This document shows positions 25,925 to 40,900 of a stretch of 64,000 bases of DNA, in pieces. The translations under genes were made by a program, and so were the position numbers. Location: NCBI GenBank assembly GCA_029339505.1, contig JAQISU010000097.1, forward strand, positions 2,560,001 through 2,624,000, read 5' to 3'. The DNA comes from Unio delphinus (Eukaryota; Mollusca; Bivalvia; Unionida; Unionidae). Numbering within the stretch: position 1 is the stretch's first letter; each line of letters opens with the position of its first letter. Below the pieces are notes generated by a model. It searched no databases. It saw nothing but the letters and a program-made list of their open reading frames with translations, and was not told where the DNA came from.

Positions 25925-26990
25925 TATATACATCTAAATACAGTTTGTACTCTGTTGTAGATGTAGTGTTCAGGGTGTTCATACAATTTGTACTGTGCTG
26001 AAGAGGCAAGCCAAAAAAGCATGTGCCATTAACCCTCCTGAAGATGTCTCCCTCATCCCCTGTCCCTTGTGCAAATGAAACATTCCATGTAAGGATTAGC
26101 CTAATCAGTTACCTGCACAAACACAGTACAGAACCAGCCCCTCCAACCCTCAGACAAGTCGAGTGGTCCTCATCGACTCTATGGACCAACAACTGTGTTG
26201 TAGATACAGTGTGGAGGGTGTTAATACAATTTGTACTTCATTGTAGATGTAGTGTGGAGGGTGTTAATACAATTTGTACTTCATTGTAGATATAGTGTGG
26301 AGGGTGTTAATACAATTTGTACTTCATTGTAGATATAGTGTGGAGGGTGTTAATACAATTTGTACTTCATTGTAGATACAGTGTTGAGGGTGTTAATACA
26401 ATTTGTACTTCATTGTAGATATAGTGTGGAGGGTGTTAATACAATTTGTACTTCATTGTAGATATAGTGTGGAGGGTGTTAATACAATTTGTACTTCATT
26501 GTAGATATAGTGTGGAGGGTGTTAATACAATTTGTACTTCATTGTAGATAGTGTGGAGGGTGTTAATACAATTTGTACTTCATTGTAGATATAGTGTGGA
26601 GGGTGTTAATACAATTTGTACTTCATTGTAGATATAGTGTGGAGGGTGTTAATACAATTTGTACTTCATTGTAGATATAGTGTGGAGGGTGTTGATACAA
26701 TTTGTACTTCATTGTAGATATATAGTGTTGAGGGTGTTGATACAATTTGTACTTCATTGTAGATATAGTGTTGAGGGTGTTGATACAATTTGTACTTTAT
26801 TGTAGATATACAGTGTTGAGGGTGTTGATACAATTTGTAGAGATTTGTACATATACTGTGTGGTGGGTGCTAATATAATTTGTACAGCTTTTTACCTATA
26901 CAGTGTGGTGGGTGTCTATACAATCTGTGCTGCATTGTAGATATATAGTGTCGAGGGTGTCTATACAATCTGTGCTGCTTTGTACACATA
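25925..26990. repeat. Minisatellite, 43-bp unit, about 20 copies
   Basis: TAGATATAGTGTGGAGGGTG followed by TTAATACAATTTGTACTTCA repeats in near-identical form from about 26200 to 26700. The copies after 26700 switch to TGTTGAGGGTGTTGATAC and then decay. An isolated older copy at about 25955-26000 is separated from the main block by about 200 bases of non-repeat DNA. Confidence 0.95.
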
Positions 26991-27297
26991 CTGTAATGTT
27001 ATTCACTACTCAATATCATTCTTATGAACTCTTTTAATATGTCTACCGGTTTTAACTCTAGCTGTAGTTAATACAACATTTTTAACAAACAGTTATTGGT
27101 ATAGTCAAATTATTTAGACAGACCCAGTATAAGGTATTAAGCAAGCACATTTCTTACAGCACTTTATAATGATGAAAAAAGCAATATGATCAATTCAAAA
27201 TCTTGTATTGCTCACCTAGCTTATCAAACTTAAAAGGCCATGATTTCATTAAGGTTTATGCAATAAAATCTTTAAAAACACAACCTGATATAAACCA

Positions 27298-27515
27298 TCT
27301 CACTTTATATCATATCAATTGAAGCTTTATATCCTGTCAATTGAAGCCTTTATATCACGTCGATTGAAGCCTTTATATCACGTCAATTAATGTCTTTATA
27401 TCACGTCAATTGATGTCTTTATATCATGTCAATTGATGTCTTTATATCACGTCGATTGAAGCCTTTATATCATATCAATTGAAGCCTTTATATCATGTTG
27501 ATTGAAGTCTGATAA
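27298..27515. repeat. Minisatellite, 23-24 bp unit, about 9 copies
   Basis: TTTATATCACGTCAATTGA followed by AGCC or TGTC. Substitutions are confined to a few positions (CACGTC or CATGTC or CATATC; AATTGA or GATTGA). Confidence 0.93.
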
Positions 27516-30500
27516 AAGATCTTTGATATGATAAAAGCACGCAAAAAAGGATTGCTTGCAATTGAACTCATAACAATATAAACCATAAATTTATTTTGAT
27601 GCTAGATGCCAAAAGTATGCATCAAGATCAAGAGAAGTTCATCAGATTGTTTGCAAATTTTCACTGATATTCACCAGTCGTATTAATTACAGAACATGTT
27701 TAAGATAACGATGATATAAACTAAAGTTCAGCCAGTCTGATTACCTCATCTTATTTTTTTATTTTGCTTCGAATCGGACTCATTAAAAGAAATCTTAAAA
27801 ATGTTAATAGATTTAATTTGATCGAATTCTCACCATATATTCAGTTGCTCGAGTTTTGATAAGTTCTGCAAGTCACGTTTTTAATTTCCATGCCTAAATT
27901 CATATGTAACTATACTCTCGATAATCTGTACCTATAAGTTTGAGCAAATCATATCAATTGCAGCAATCTCAAGTGCGACCGAAAGCTTAAAAAGATGTAA
28001 GACCTCCAAAAAATATTGCCATACTCTTACATGTGCAGAATTCTTGCCATCAACAAGAACAACAGAAATCATCAAAATCTAATACACAAAACACATAGGA
28101 AAAAACAAACAAAAAAAAGTTGAAGAACAGACCCCATGAATAATTTTCAATACATAACGAGACCAAGTTAAATACCAAATAACAGTCAGAAGAAAATAAC
28201 ATCCCAGTTTGAAATAAAAATATTATAATACTAGAAACTAACTTTTGAAGATAAATGATTTTTTTAAAAAAATGCTTCTTTATATAGTTATAAATCTGGA
28301 AGGGGAGCAGATTTTTCTGTACAGCTTAGTTGCAATAAAAAAACAATACTGATACACATATGCACTATTAAAAAATAAAATTACACAGAACAACGGATAA
28401 AAAAGGTTGCAATGGAGTCAAATTTTAATGTATGCCTTTTATGTATAAAATAAGCCATTTGTGTTCCTGACATATCTAAACTCATTTCAGGACTTAACAC
28501 TGTACCACACAACATAGGACACTGATATGAAAGAAGCAAGTTTTTAAAATGATTTTTCATAACTTGAAAAAATATTGTCCTTTTAAATTTACAAACTCTA
28601 CATGAAAATGTTTCAATCAACAAGACAAGAAATTCTTTAAAAAAATAACCCCTCCCATTTTCCTAATAACATATTTGGAAGATTCAATAAATCAGGCAAA
28701 GGCAAAACAAAAGTTATTAATGAAATTATAAATAAAGGTCTTCTTGTGGAATGGATGTTAATTATGCAACCATTATTGAGTATGTAAATATTCTGATAGT
28801 AAGCCTACTCCCAAAGAATTACAACAAAATGAAACCATTTCTATTACAGTACTTCACTTCTTTTAATTTACAGGTGGGAACTTCAACAGTTATAAAAGAA
28901 AACAAACTGCAATATTAATCTTTTTGGCACCAGTCTTCGACTTTGCGTTTGCTTTCAAGTAAATTCCTGAATATATTTTATGGATGGAATTAAAAAACAT
29001 GCCTTATTGGAAGGATATTGCTAGTTCAATCAATTTTAAGAAAGCTTGTACATGGCAGAGATTTTGACAGTCTCTAACGTTTGACCTGGAACTGAGTACC
29101 ACAAGATAAAAGTTAATAAAGGGCCATAACCCTGGGTAATACTGTTTTAAACACAAGTTAATTGTCTACTTGTGCATTATTGCAGAGATAAATGACTGCA
29201 ATATAGGAAACATGGACTGATTTCCCTCAAAATACACATGACTTAACAAATCACTAGCAATAGAAAAATTTCCAGATTTCGGGGGCTGTTCCATGCTCAT
29301 CGACTGATTTCATATTATCTCCCTATTTTTGCATAGAACTACTGAATTTTTACATTTGTCTTCATTAAAAAAATGTTAAGTTTAAACATTATTCAAGTCA
29401 ATTTATGAATGTTTCTAACCTTACCAACAATACTAAAATCAGAAAACAAACAATAAACAACAACAATAAAGTTGTCAGCAATTAGTTTCAATCCCAAGAA
29501 TTATCACTGTGAATGCTGTAACATCTCCATTCCCACCAAAGAAACTTACATGAGTGAACACCAGCATTACTGTAACATATATATGAATGTTAAATACCGT
29601 CACTAAATTAAAAGAAGGAATGGAGAAAACACCACACAGCTTATGTGCCCGCCAAAAGTTATTTGGAATAAATGTTATTTAGTAAACAATGTTAAATGCT
29701 TTTTTCAAGTTGAGAATAAAAATTGAATATAAAACACTGAAAAATAAGTTGCAACATGTGTGTACATGTAGCTTGAGATTGCATAGTTAGATATCACCAC
29801 CAACTACAACAAAACAGGGCACCATTTATTTGCCAATCAATCGCTGGTGCTTACATCGCATGCACTGTAGAACATAGCTTCTTTGAATTATGTCAGAGAG
29901 CCAGTCCTTTTCACAAGATAATTGCAAAGGATTAACTATTAACTATTAACGAGTCAAGCTGGCTTTCTTGCTTGTTTTCTTGATGACCATTGGTCATGGA
30001 TGACCAGAATATGAAAGAGGGCACATCCTGGGAGAAAATAAGGCTCATCACAGGGAGAAACTGCACACCCTATGGGAATTTAACACAAATTGGACCCAAA
30101 AAATCGGTCAGTAGTTGGTAGAAAAAAAATGCTGCGAAAAACCTTCCGATTTTAGGTTCAAATCTCCCTAATTTTTTTTCAATCTCCCCTAATTGGCTTT
30201 GTAAAAAGTTGATAGGTATGCAAGCTTCACTCCTTAAAGATTGAGTATAGCAAATTCCATTCCTTTTTGTTATAGACTTGCAAAAATTCTTCAAGACTGG
30301 GCTGATTCTGCTCAGATTTATTTACTCGGATGTCTCAGTTTTCTTCAGGGGTTATATAATGTTTTAAATGGTAGACAATGACCTCAAATACATTTGTTAC
30401 ATTTGTTTGATTACAAACAAACGGAGTTGGAGAAGCCATACTAATTTATTACAAGGTCAATTCTGACTACACGAGTGAGAAAAATGCAGTTATTAGCCAA

Positions 30501-30736
30501 CCCATTTTAATACATTCTTAACTGCTTTTAAAATCAATAAAAATTAAAGACAGTTTATAAATAAATAATTTTCACTCCATCATCAACTTGCAAACTTTTC
30601 TTCTGAGTATATGGGTTAAAAAATGGTTGGTTACCATGGTTATGAACATTTCAACTTCCCTATAATTAGTTATTATGTTCAAGGTACATAATTGTGACAA
30701 AGCAAGTTAAAATAATAAATATGAAATAAAACGTAA
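27516..30736. other. A/T-rich sequence downstream of the ARHGAP-like gene, including its 3' UTR
   Basis: No independent gene is seen. Part of this must be the 3' UTR of the - strand gene ending at 30737. Candidate AATAAA signals on the - strand are at 30445-30450 and 30317-30322 (seen as TTTATT on the + strand), among others. GGGCCATAACCCTGGGTAAT near 29122 resembles an interspersed motif common in molluscs. Confidence 0.45.
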
Positions 30737-32904
30737 CTAATTTTTCTTGTTTGAACTTCTATCAATAGGATCTGTAATGGATGATACATCAGGAAAACTG
30801 AGTCGGTGTCGTTCCTGTCGCAGCCAGGTCTGCAGGCTGCTATTGGGACCCAGCCCTGAATTCTGAACCACAGGCTGGAGCTGCTCCCAGGCTGATTTTC
30901 TAAGCTCATCTTTTTGCCCAATCACGGCTGTTATAGCCTTCATATGTTCTGCATCATCCATGCCACCTACTGTATGTCGACGTTTCTTTCGCCGTTCATG
31001 TGGTGCTTTTTTGGCTGTAGGAGGGGGTGAAGTTGAACGACTTTTGATATAGCACAAATCACGATCACTTCCGCTCAGTTTAGATGTCATCCGGGTGCTT
31101 GTTTTGTTTCTATCACCATGTCCAAGTAGCTTAACGCTTTGGTTTAATTCAGTCTTCTCTGACTTAGAGATTGGACGAACATCTGTCTGTACACTTGTCT
31201 GTACACTTGGATATCTAACTTCCCATTTATTTACTCCACCCTGGAGGGAAGATAGTTTCATGGAGAAGCTGCTATCAGATGACATGACTGGAGAGCTGGG
31301 TGTTGCAATCATAACTGAAGAAACACGGCTTTCTGTTTGTGAATAAATGTCTGATGGATATGTTAGATCACTCACTAAATGGGAACTATAGCCGTGACTC
31401 TCACTATGCACTTGACTAAGGTATGACGAATTTGTCCCTCTTTCAAAGCGTGTGGCATACCCTATTTTTGCTTCTGGCTTAACTGGAGTTCTATGCAAAC
31501 TTGGATCTCGAAATTGTTTTCTGGCATCATTACTACCTCCAATTAAATATCCAGCATTATTTCGGTTTATCTGTGTAAGGGGCACTTGTGGGGGAAGACG
31601 ATTTTGCACACTGTCATCTGTTACCTCATTAAGAGCATTATAACTTCCTGTGGTTGAATCTTGACACTGTTGAGGTGACATGCCCTGATTCTGGGTCTTT
31701 GAAAAGTTCTGCAATTTCTGATCAAATGTTGACGTCAGAGTGGTCAGCAAATCAAAACCCTCTTCAGAATCTGTGGATGCCCAAGACATGCGACTGTCAC
31801 GTTTTTCTATGCAGTCAATTAAGGAATCTAATGACCCTCTACGTCCTGAACTATTCCTAATTAAGCTGCCATTTGGAAGCCGAATAACTTCTGATGAATC
31901 TTGTTTTCCACTCTTTTCCTCCCTTTTACGACTTCCCCGCACATTTCCACGTGGTCTGCCAGGACCAGATTGACGAGCGTCAATCATATTTTCTAACGAT
32001 CCTGTTCTTTTTGAAGTTGCAATTAATGATTCAACACTGGCTTGCTTAGGTTGCCTCCCATTCCTGTCATTGTTACTTCCCTTTGAATTACCAACGCTCA
32101 CAAAATATTTCCCACCGGGTACAGAGTCAGCAGAACGAGGGATGTGATTTGTATATTTGGACTGAGGAATCCAGGAGTCTCTTGTCACATGACCAGATGA
32201 GTCTCTATAACTACCATCAGTTGGTCTACTGTAATATTCTGGAGTGCTCCATGACAAACTGTCTGGAGCACTTAACAAGTCATCCACACTATGTCGTTCA
32301 TCAATTTCAATCTCTTGCTGAGTCCGAAGAATATCTTGCTCTATTCGTTGTTTTTCAAGCCTACGTTTTTCATGCTCCAATCGTCGTTTCTCTTCTCTTT
32401 CCCGCAGAGCTCTTGCTTCTAATTCAATTCTACGCAAACTTTCTAAGGTTTCTCGGCTTAATGGCACAGAAGGGTGGCCATGTGAGATCTCCAGTTCATC
32501 ATTCTTATCAAACATTGTATCTTCAGAAAAGTGGCGAGAAAATGGTTTGATATGTACACCTTGGTTTTCTTTCTCAGCATCAATAAAATCCCAGTCAGCA
32601 AACTCACGATCAGAAAATTCCTGTGATTTTGTCATGCGTTCAGCAATGGAGGGCATTAAAGGTGGTTTGGTGATTTCTGCTGACCTCTGCATTGCACTCA
32701 GATTTGGACTGCTATGATAGGTGGTTTCAGATTGTAACTTGAGGGAACGGTTTTTGACTTCCTGATCTATATTCCTCTCACTGTAGGTGGGGCTTGCACC
32801 ACGATGATCAGTATTGTCCCTTTCCACATGCTCCCCACGAAGTTTACGATTGGCAGCTTCCACAATGCTGACTATGATTTCTTTTGGATTAATGGCTGGA
32901 TGAT
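30737..32904 (-). CDS. ARHGAP-like gene, terminal exon (disordered C-terminal tail)
   Basis: The acceptor reads TTCACTTCTCTTTCAG and the exon begins AT|CATCCAGCC, completing Asp551. It encodes residues 552-1272 and ends in TAG at 30737-30739. It opens with [20 protein letters not shown], a short conserved helix after the GAP domain. The rest is Ser/Arg/Asn-rich with a coiled coil containing [18 protein letters not shown], a basophilic-kinase-like site RRHTVGG (Thr1195), and a C-terminal [17 protein letters not shown] patch. A single 2.1-kb coding exon for the tail is in keeping with its lack of folded domains. Confidence 0.95.
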
Positions 32905-34937
32905 CTGAAAGAGAAGTGAATAATTACATTCCAAATGCGATATGAAGGCAGCTCTAAGAAATGATCATCACAGACACACAAATACACACAAATACACACA
33001 CACACACACAGCAGTATCTTAAAAAAAATCCCTATTATTTATTCAGTTTAAATTTGATGACACCATTACAACAGTCATTGCCAGAAACAATACACCTAAA
33101 CGTCTTTACATAGCTACTACGAACAATATGTAAATCCTGACATCACCCCCAAGTTATTTTATGTGAAATGTTTTGATGAACCACATTAATCTGTTGCTCT
33201 AAAATTCTGCTAAAAGAGCCAAAATAACATAAAAAATAATCACAGTATACTGAGGTAGTAGCAAGAGACCATTCCTCAGGTACCTGATGTAGAACTAATG
33301 TTTCTTTGATGCCAACAAATACTTTCTTTCAGTAACATTCATCTTAACCTTTGACCTTGTTACTTCCTTATACATGCACAATGCATCAAAAACTTCTCAT
33401 AACTGTTGATTACAGAATACGTTCTTGTGAGGAAATAACTTTATCTTGTTTCAGTCTCAGTGGTCTTGACCACTGACTGTTTTTCCTTACCCCAAGTCTT
33501 GACAACTGACTGTTTTTCCTTACCCCAAGTCTTGACCACTGACTGTTTTTCCTTACCCCAAGTCTTGACCACTGACTGTTTTTCCTTACCCCAAGTCTTG
33601 ACAACTGACTGTTTTTCCTTACCCCAAGTCTTGACCACTGACTGTTTTTCCTTACCAAGTCTTGACCACTGACTGTTTTTCCTTACCCCAAGTCTTGACC
33701 ACTGACTGTTTTTCCTTACCCCAAGTCTTGACCACTGACTGTTTTTCCTTACCCCAAGTCTTGACCACTGACTTTTTCCTTACCCCAGGTGCAAGAATTC
33801 TGTGGACAGTTTGATTTATTATGCATAAACCATTCTTAAACTTTCAGACATTTTAACTTTAATGCATTGAATGAATAAATAAAGTTATTGTGCAGAAAAC
33901 AGGTAACAGATAGATGAATGGATAAATGGATGTTATTCAGAACATTATACACTCCACCTTATGGTGGGTGTAGAATAAAGCAGAACTCTACTTGACCTTG
34001 CCTTTTTATCAAATTGTTGAATTGTGACTATCAAAAGCCTGGTTGATGTTACCTGGATCTTCTCTGATGCTCCCTGACATAATCGATGTACATTCTGTGG
34101 CATCATCATCCGTTGGCACGTAATTGTCGACATCCCAAGAGCTAAAGAACCAATCACTCTGCAATATACAGAAAGAATCCATATAATGAAAGCAGTCAGT
34201 TTCCATATTTACCGTTCTATCATGGAGAACTTGAATGATTATTTGTGTGTGAAACATTCTATTTCTCAGTGACCTTGATCTTTAAATGACCTTTAGATCC
34301 TGTGACAAAATACAGTTTGATGTCAATCAGAAAATTAGTACATTTAAAATAGAGCAGTCATCTGTACAACATCCTTATGAGTACTAATATATAGTTTGTT
34401 TGTTTGTTTTGTATGGTTTAACTCCATTTTTAAGCACAATATAGGCTATACATGGTGGCCAGTATTAATGGTGGAGGAAGAACCTGGAAAACCCCCGGAG
34501 AGAGCCACTGACCCACGAGAAGCTACTGGCAAGCTTTCTCACATAACTACATTAGCCGAATCTAAGACTCGAACACACATAGACAGAGGTGAGATGGCAG
34601 TGATCCATAATGGACAGCACTTTTTTTTAGACCACTCGGGGCCCCTACTAATATATAGAATATGTATGAGCATGAATGAGTACTGGCATAGAATATGTAA
34701 GAGCATGTAATAGTACTGACATAGAATATGTACGAGCATGTACGAGTACTGACATATATAATACGTATGAGCTTGTATCAGTACTGGCATAGAATATGTA
34801 AGAGCATGTAAAAGTACTGACAAAAAGAATATGTATGAGCATGCGAGCACTGACATATATAACATGTATGAGCATGCGAGTACTGACATAAGGAATATGT
34901 ATATGAGCATGTGAATACTGACACAGCATATGTATGA

Positions 34938-34984
<47 letters not shown>

Positions 34985-37883
34985 CATGTGTGAGTACTAA
35001 CATAGAATATGTGAGTATGTGTGAGTACTGACATATAGAATATATACGAGTATGTGTGAGTACTGATCTTAAAATGGTTTAACATGTAATTATTGTCAAC
35101 ATGCTGTTGTCTTAACAACATGCTGACATCCAGTATGTGTACTGACACATATAATAAGGTTTTCAATGATCTTACAACAGTCTGACTGTTCCGGTGGTCT
35201 AGTTTTTCTAGTGTCCATCTCAGATGCAGGAGGTTGTGGGTTCAATCCCCGACCGAGTCATACCATAAACTTATAAAATTGGTACTAACAGCTGCCTTGC
35301 TTGGTTCTCAGCATTAAGACGTTAGTGTTAGGACTGGTCGGCTTGGTATCAGGAAAATGTGACTGGGTGGGACATCATGTTACATGTCTGTGGCATAATG
35401 CCCCAGTGCAAGACATCACGTTAAACTGCCATACTGAAGACAGCATAGCGATATGACTGAAAATATGTCAAAACTATGTTAAAAATCCAAAATCACACAC
35501 ACACACACTTACAACAGTTTAACTTGTATATCATTAGTGTCAACATGCTGTTGTCTAGCAACCTGATGACATCCAGTACAAGTACTCACATGTAGAATAA
35601 TGCTCTCTATGATCTTACACCGGTCTGACATGTCTGTCATTAGCGTCATCACACTGTCATCTGTCTTGTGGATTAGAGTAGGTCCAAATACAATGGCCAG
35701 GTTCTTGGCTTCCATCTGCAATAAAACAAATTGATATTAAACAATTCAAACTATAAAACTATTAAGAAAATGTAGTATAAAAAATGGGTTATATTACATA
35801 TATATGTGGCCTTAATCCATTTTTAAAAAAGTAATTTTATCAAGGAATTTATTAACGCACTGAATATGGTTGTATTAAAACATATCTAAAGTACATCTTT
35901 TACTGCAATATTTGTGTATTCAATGGAACTGATATAATACCTGCATACCCTCCGGTATGGATAAAGACTTGCATACTAAATGGTATAGATATAATACCTG
36001 TATACTCCATGGTATATATATAATAACTGTATACTCCATGGTATATATATAATAACTGTATACTCCATGGTATGGATATAATACCTGTATACTCCATGGT
36101 ATATATATAATACCTGTATACTCCATGGTATAGATATAACAACTGTATACTCTATGGTATGGATATAATACCTGTATACTCCATGGTATAGATATAATAC
36201 CTGTATACTCCATGGTATATATATATAATATCTGTATACTCCATGGTATATATATATATAATACCTGTATACTCCATGGTATAGATATAATACCTGTATA
36301 CTCCATGGTATAGATATAACAACTGTATACTCTATGGTATGGATAAAATACCCATATACTCTATGGTATGGATATAATACCTGTATACTCCATGGTATGG
36401 ATATAATACCTGTATACTCTATGGTATAGATATAATACCTGTATACTCCATGGTATATATATAATATCTGTATACTCTATGGTATGGATATAATACCTGT
36501 ATACTCCATGGTATAGATATAATACCTGTATACTCCATGGTATATATATATAATATCTGTATACTCCATGGTATATATATGTAATATCTGTATACTCTAT
36601 GGTATGGATATAATACCTGTATACTTTATGGTATGGATATAATACCTGTATACTCTATGGTATAGATATAATACCTGTATACTCCATGGTATGGATATAA
36701 TACCTGTATACTCTATGGTATAGATATAATTATAACACTGTCCATGACAGCCATTGAGTATACTGTCTTACATAGATACTAGCTTAATATAATATTTATT
36801 ATAACACTGTCCATGACAGCCACTGAGTATACTGTCTTACATAGATACTAGCTTAATATAATATTTATTACAACACTGTCCATGACAGCCATTGAGTATA
36901 CTGTCTTACATAGATACTAGCTTAATATATTACAACACTGTCCATGACAGCCATCGAGTATACTGTCTTACATAGATACTAGCTTAATATAATATTTATT
37001 ACAACACTGTCCATGACAGCCATTGAGTATACTGTCTTACATAGATACTAGCTTAATATATTACAACACTGTCCATGACAGCCATCGAGTATACTGTCTT
37101 ACATAGATACTAGCTTAATATAATATTTATTACAACACTGTCCATGAGAGCCATTGAGTATACTGTCTTACATAGATACTAGCTTAATATAATATTTATT
37201 ACAACACTGTCCATGACAGCCATTGAGTATACTGTCTTACATAGATACTAGCTTAATATATTACAACACTGTCCATGACAGCCATCGAGTATACTGTCTT
37301 ACATAGATACTAGCTTAATATAATATTTATTACAACACTGTCCATGAGAGCCATTGAGTATACTGTCTTACATAGATACTAGCTTAATATAATATTTATT
37401 ACAACACTGTCCATGACAGCTATTGAGTATACTGTCTTACATAGATACTTGCTTAATATAATATTTACTACAACACTGTCCATGACAGTCATTGAGAATA
37501 CTGTCTTACATAGATACTAGCTTAATATATTACAACACTGTCCATGACAGCCATTGAATATACTGTCTTACATAGATACTAGCTTAATATAATATTTATT
37601 ATAACACTGTCCATGACAGCCACTGAGTATACTGTCTTACATAGATACTAGCTTAATATAATATTTATTACAACAATGTCCATGATAACCATTGAGTATA
37701 TTGCCTTACAGAGATACTAGCTTAATATAATATTATAACACTGTCCATGACAGCCATTAAGTATATTGCCTTACAGTGAAACTAACTTAATATAACAATA
37801 TTTATTATAACATTGTCCATGGCAACAACAGAGTAAAATAACAGTACTCATAAAACTCACTGTCCATGGCAACTACATGATAC

Positions 37884-37951
<68 letters not shown>

Positions 37952-40900
37952 TATCTGACACATTTTATAAAAATATTACTGACAACCTTGTGGATAATGG
38001 CCACCGGTTAGAAGTTGAGAGTGTGTTGCAGAAATGATTGTAAATTCCCTGATCACAAAATCATGCCTTGTATATGTACAGACCTTATAAGGAGCTTAAG
38101 AAATATAACCAATGAAAATCATTCAAAAACCATTCATGCTGACATTACTGATATCAGGAATGTGACCACTGCATTTCCCTTTTCTATTAATATATGCTTG
38201 ATACAAACTTAATCCTAAGTAATTAATTATTAAAATTTTAATCTCTTCTTTTTCAAAACGAAAAATTGTCTGAAATAGACCTTACTTTGTTCACATCCCC
38301 ATATTGAGCCACTTTGTTCAGATGTTTTGCTAGGATGCGGAAAGTCTCGAAGTTGTGCTCAGGCAGCTCATGGAGCAAGCGTTTGATTTTAAGCATCCGT
38401 CTCTCTGTGTCTTGTATCCGATTGGCATCAATGAATGACTGATAAAGCTCTATAGATAGGAACAAAAAAGAAATAAAATCATAAAGGCACTTCTGAAAAT
38501 AGAGCATGAGGAGTGTAGTTACTTCAAACCTGTACAGATGTTAAGGTTGCATGGAAATATAGTATGAGGGGGTGTAGAAGTAAAGTATGAGAGGTGTAGT
38601 AGTATAGTATGAATGATGTATTAGTATAGTATGAGGGTGTAGAAGTATAGTATGAGCATGTAGAAGTATATTATGAGGAGTGTAGTAGTATAGTATGAGG
38701 GGTGTAGAAGTATAATATGAGGGGTGTAGGAGTATAGTATGAGAGGTGTAGTAGTAAAGTAAGGATGGAGTTGTACAGATATGTAGAAGTATAGTATGAG
38801 GGGTGTATTAGTATAGTATGAGGTGTAGAAGTATATAGTATAAGGGTGAAGTAGTTTAGTATGAGGGGTGTATTAAAAAAGTATGATGGTGTAGAAGTAT
38901 AGTATGAGGGTGCAGAAGTATAGTGTGAGGTATAGAAGTATAGTATGAGGGGTGTAGCAGTATAGTATGAGGGGTGTAGAAGTACAGTATGAGGGGTGTA
39001 GTAGTATAGTATGAGAGCATAGAAGTATAGTATGCGGTGTAGTAGTATAGTATGAGGGGTGTAGTAGATATTATGAGGGGTGTAGAAGTATAGTATGAGG
39101 TGTGTAGTAGTAAAGTAAGGATGTAGTAGTACAGATATGTAAAAGTATAGTACAAGGGGTGTATTAGTATAGTATGAGGTGTAGAAGTATATAGTATGAG
39201 GGTGTATTAGTATAGTATGAGGGGTGTATTAGTATAGTATGAGGGTGCAGAATTATAGTATGAGGGGTGTAGTAGCATAGTACGAGTAGTGTAGTAGTAA
39301 AGTATGGATGTAGTACAGATATGTAGAAGTAGAGTATGAGAGGTGTATTAGTATTGCATGAGGTGTAGAAGTATATAGCATGAGGGTGTATTAGTATCAT
39401 ATGTGGGGTGTATTAGTATATCATGATGGTGTAGTAGTATGGTATGAGAAGTGTAGTAGTATGGTATGAGGAGTGTATTAGTATAGTATGAGGAGTGTAT
39501 TAGTATAGTATGAGGAGTGTATTAGTATAGTATGAGGAGTGTATTAGTATAGTATAAGGGTGTAAAAGTATAGTATGAGGGTGAAAAAGTATACTGAGGG
39601 TATAGAAGTATAGTATGAGAAGTGTAGTAGTATAGTATGAGAAGTGTAGTAGTATAGTATGAGGGGTGTAGTAGTATAGCATAAGGGATGTACAGTATGA
39701 GGGCGTAGAAGCATAGTATGAGGGGTGTAGTAGTATAGTATGAGGGGTGTAGAAGTATAGTATGAAGGGTGTAGCAGTATAGTATGAGGAGTGTAGTAGT
39801 ATAGTATGAGGGTGTAGTAGTATAGTACAATGGGTTTAGATGCTCAACAGTGTTATAAAAATAGCATTGTCTATTACTCCTTCACTTTTGGCTTAATTTA
39901 GTACAGGTATACAGAAGACACTAATCCTCGATAGTGTGTCACATGGCACAATGTAGAACAGGTATATAGCAAGCTAATCAATGACATGGCACTGTTTAGA
40001 ACAGGTATAATATAGCTAGGACTAATCCATAAATATTGTCCCAATGCACAGCTTAGTAAGGTATACAACTAAGATGGAGTTAATGTGACAATACCCATAA
40101 AGGCACATCACAGCGAAATATGTTGTTGTTATTGAACAGTGTCACTTACAGGTAGCATCCCATCTGAAGATACAAGGTTAATTGTCAAGGGCTATAACTC
40201 TATAAAAAAAATGGACTTGACAAGACAGAAAACATGGTACATGTATGTCTATGAGTGAATGTACACACTGAAAATGATTAAAATATAAAAACTAGTTCTT
40301 GAGCTATGCTCGTTAAAATGATCTTTCCAGATGTGAAATGTAAAGGATTCAAAAAAAGCTCTGTAATAATGGACTTGGAAAAGAAAGAATTTCAAAAGTA
40401 CATCTTTATATTGTAGACAATTCACTGAACAGCTGTATTCAGTTATCTGCAATTGTTATGTGTCTCATCTACAGAGCCAGAAAGAAATTAGAAGTGAGGT
40501 TTGAGAGGTTCTGTGTGGGTTCGGAAGAAAGACTTGCAAAGAATTTACAAGTGAAATGAGCAGTAAAACAGCAAGTCTTAACATCAGGTATGAAAGGTTC
40601 TGGGAGGGACCTGAAGAAAGACTTAAAAAGAATTTTGAAGTGAAATGAGCAGTAAAACAACAAATCTTACCATCAGGTATGAGAGGTTCTGGGAGGGTCC
40701 TGAAGAAAGACTTAAGGAGGCTGCTGATCACGTTGACATCTGACCACTTCTCATGGTCTAGATTCATTTTATCTACACCCTGAAATACAAAGCATACATA
40801 TAGTTATCTTTACATACACAGCACACATATCATTATCCTTAAATACACAGCAAGTTTTACTCTAAAATTTGATCGATTAGAGGTTAAGCAGAAAATGCCA

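Noticed and set aside
30679..32550. Open frames on the + strand opposite the terminal ARHGAP exon
   Set aside because: Shadows of the long coding exon; the - strand frame has conserved family motifs and correct splice phase.
38856..39830. Tyr/Leu/Thr/His-rich - strand frames
   Set aside because: Generated by the roughly 20-bp repeat; fragmented and overlapping in several frames.
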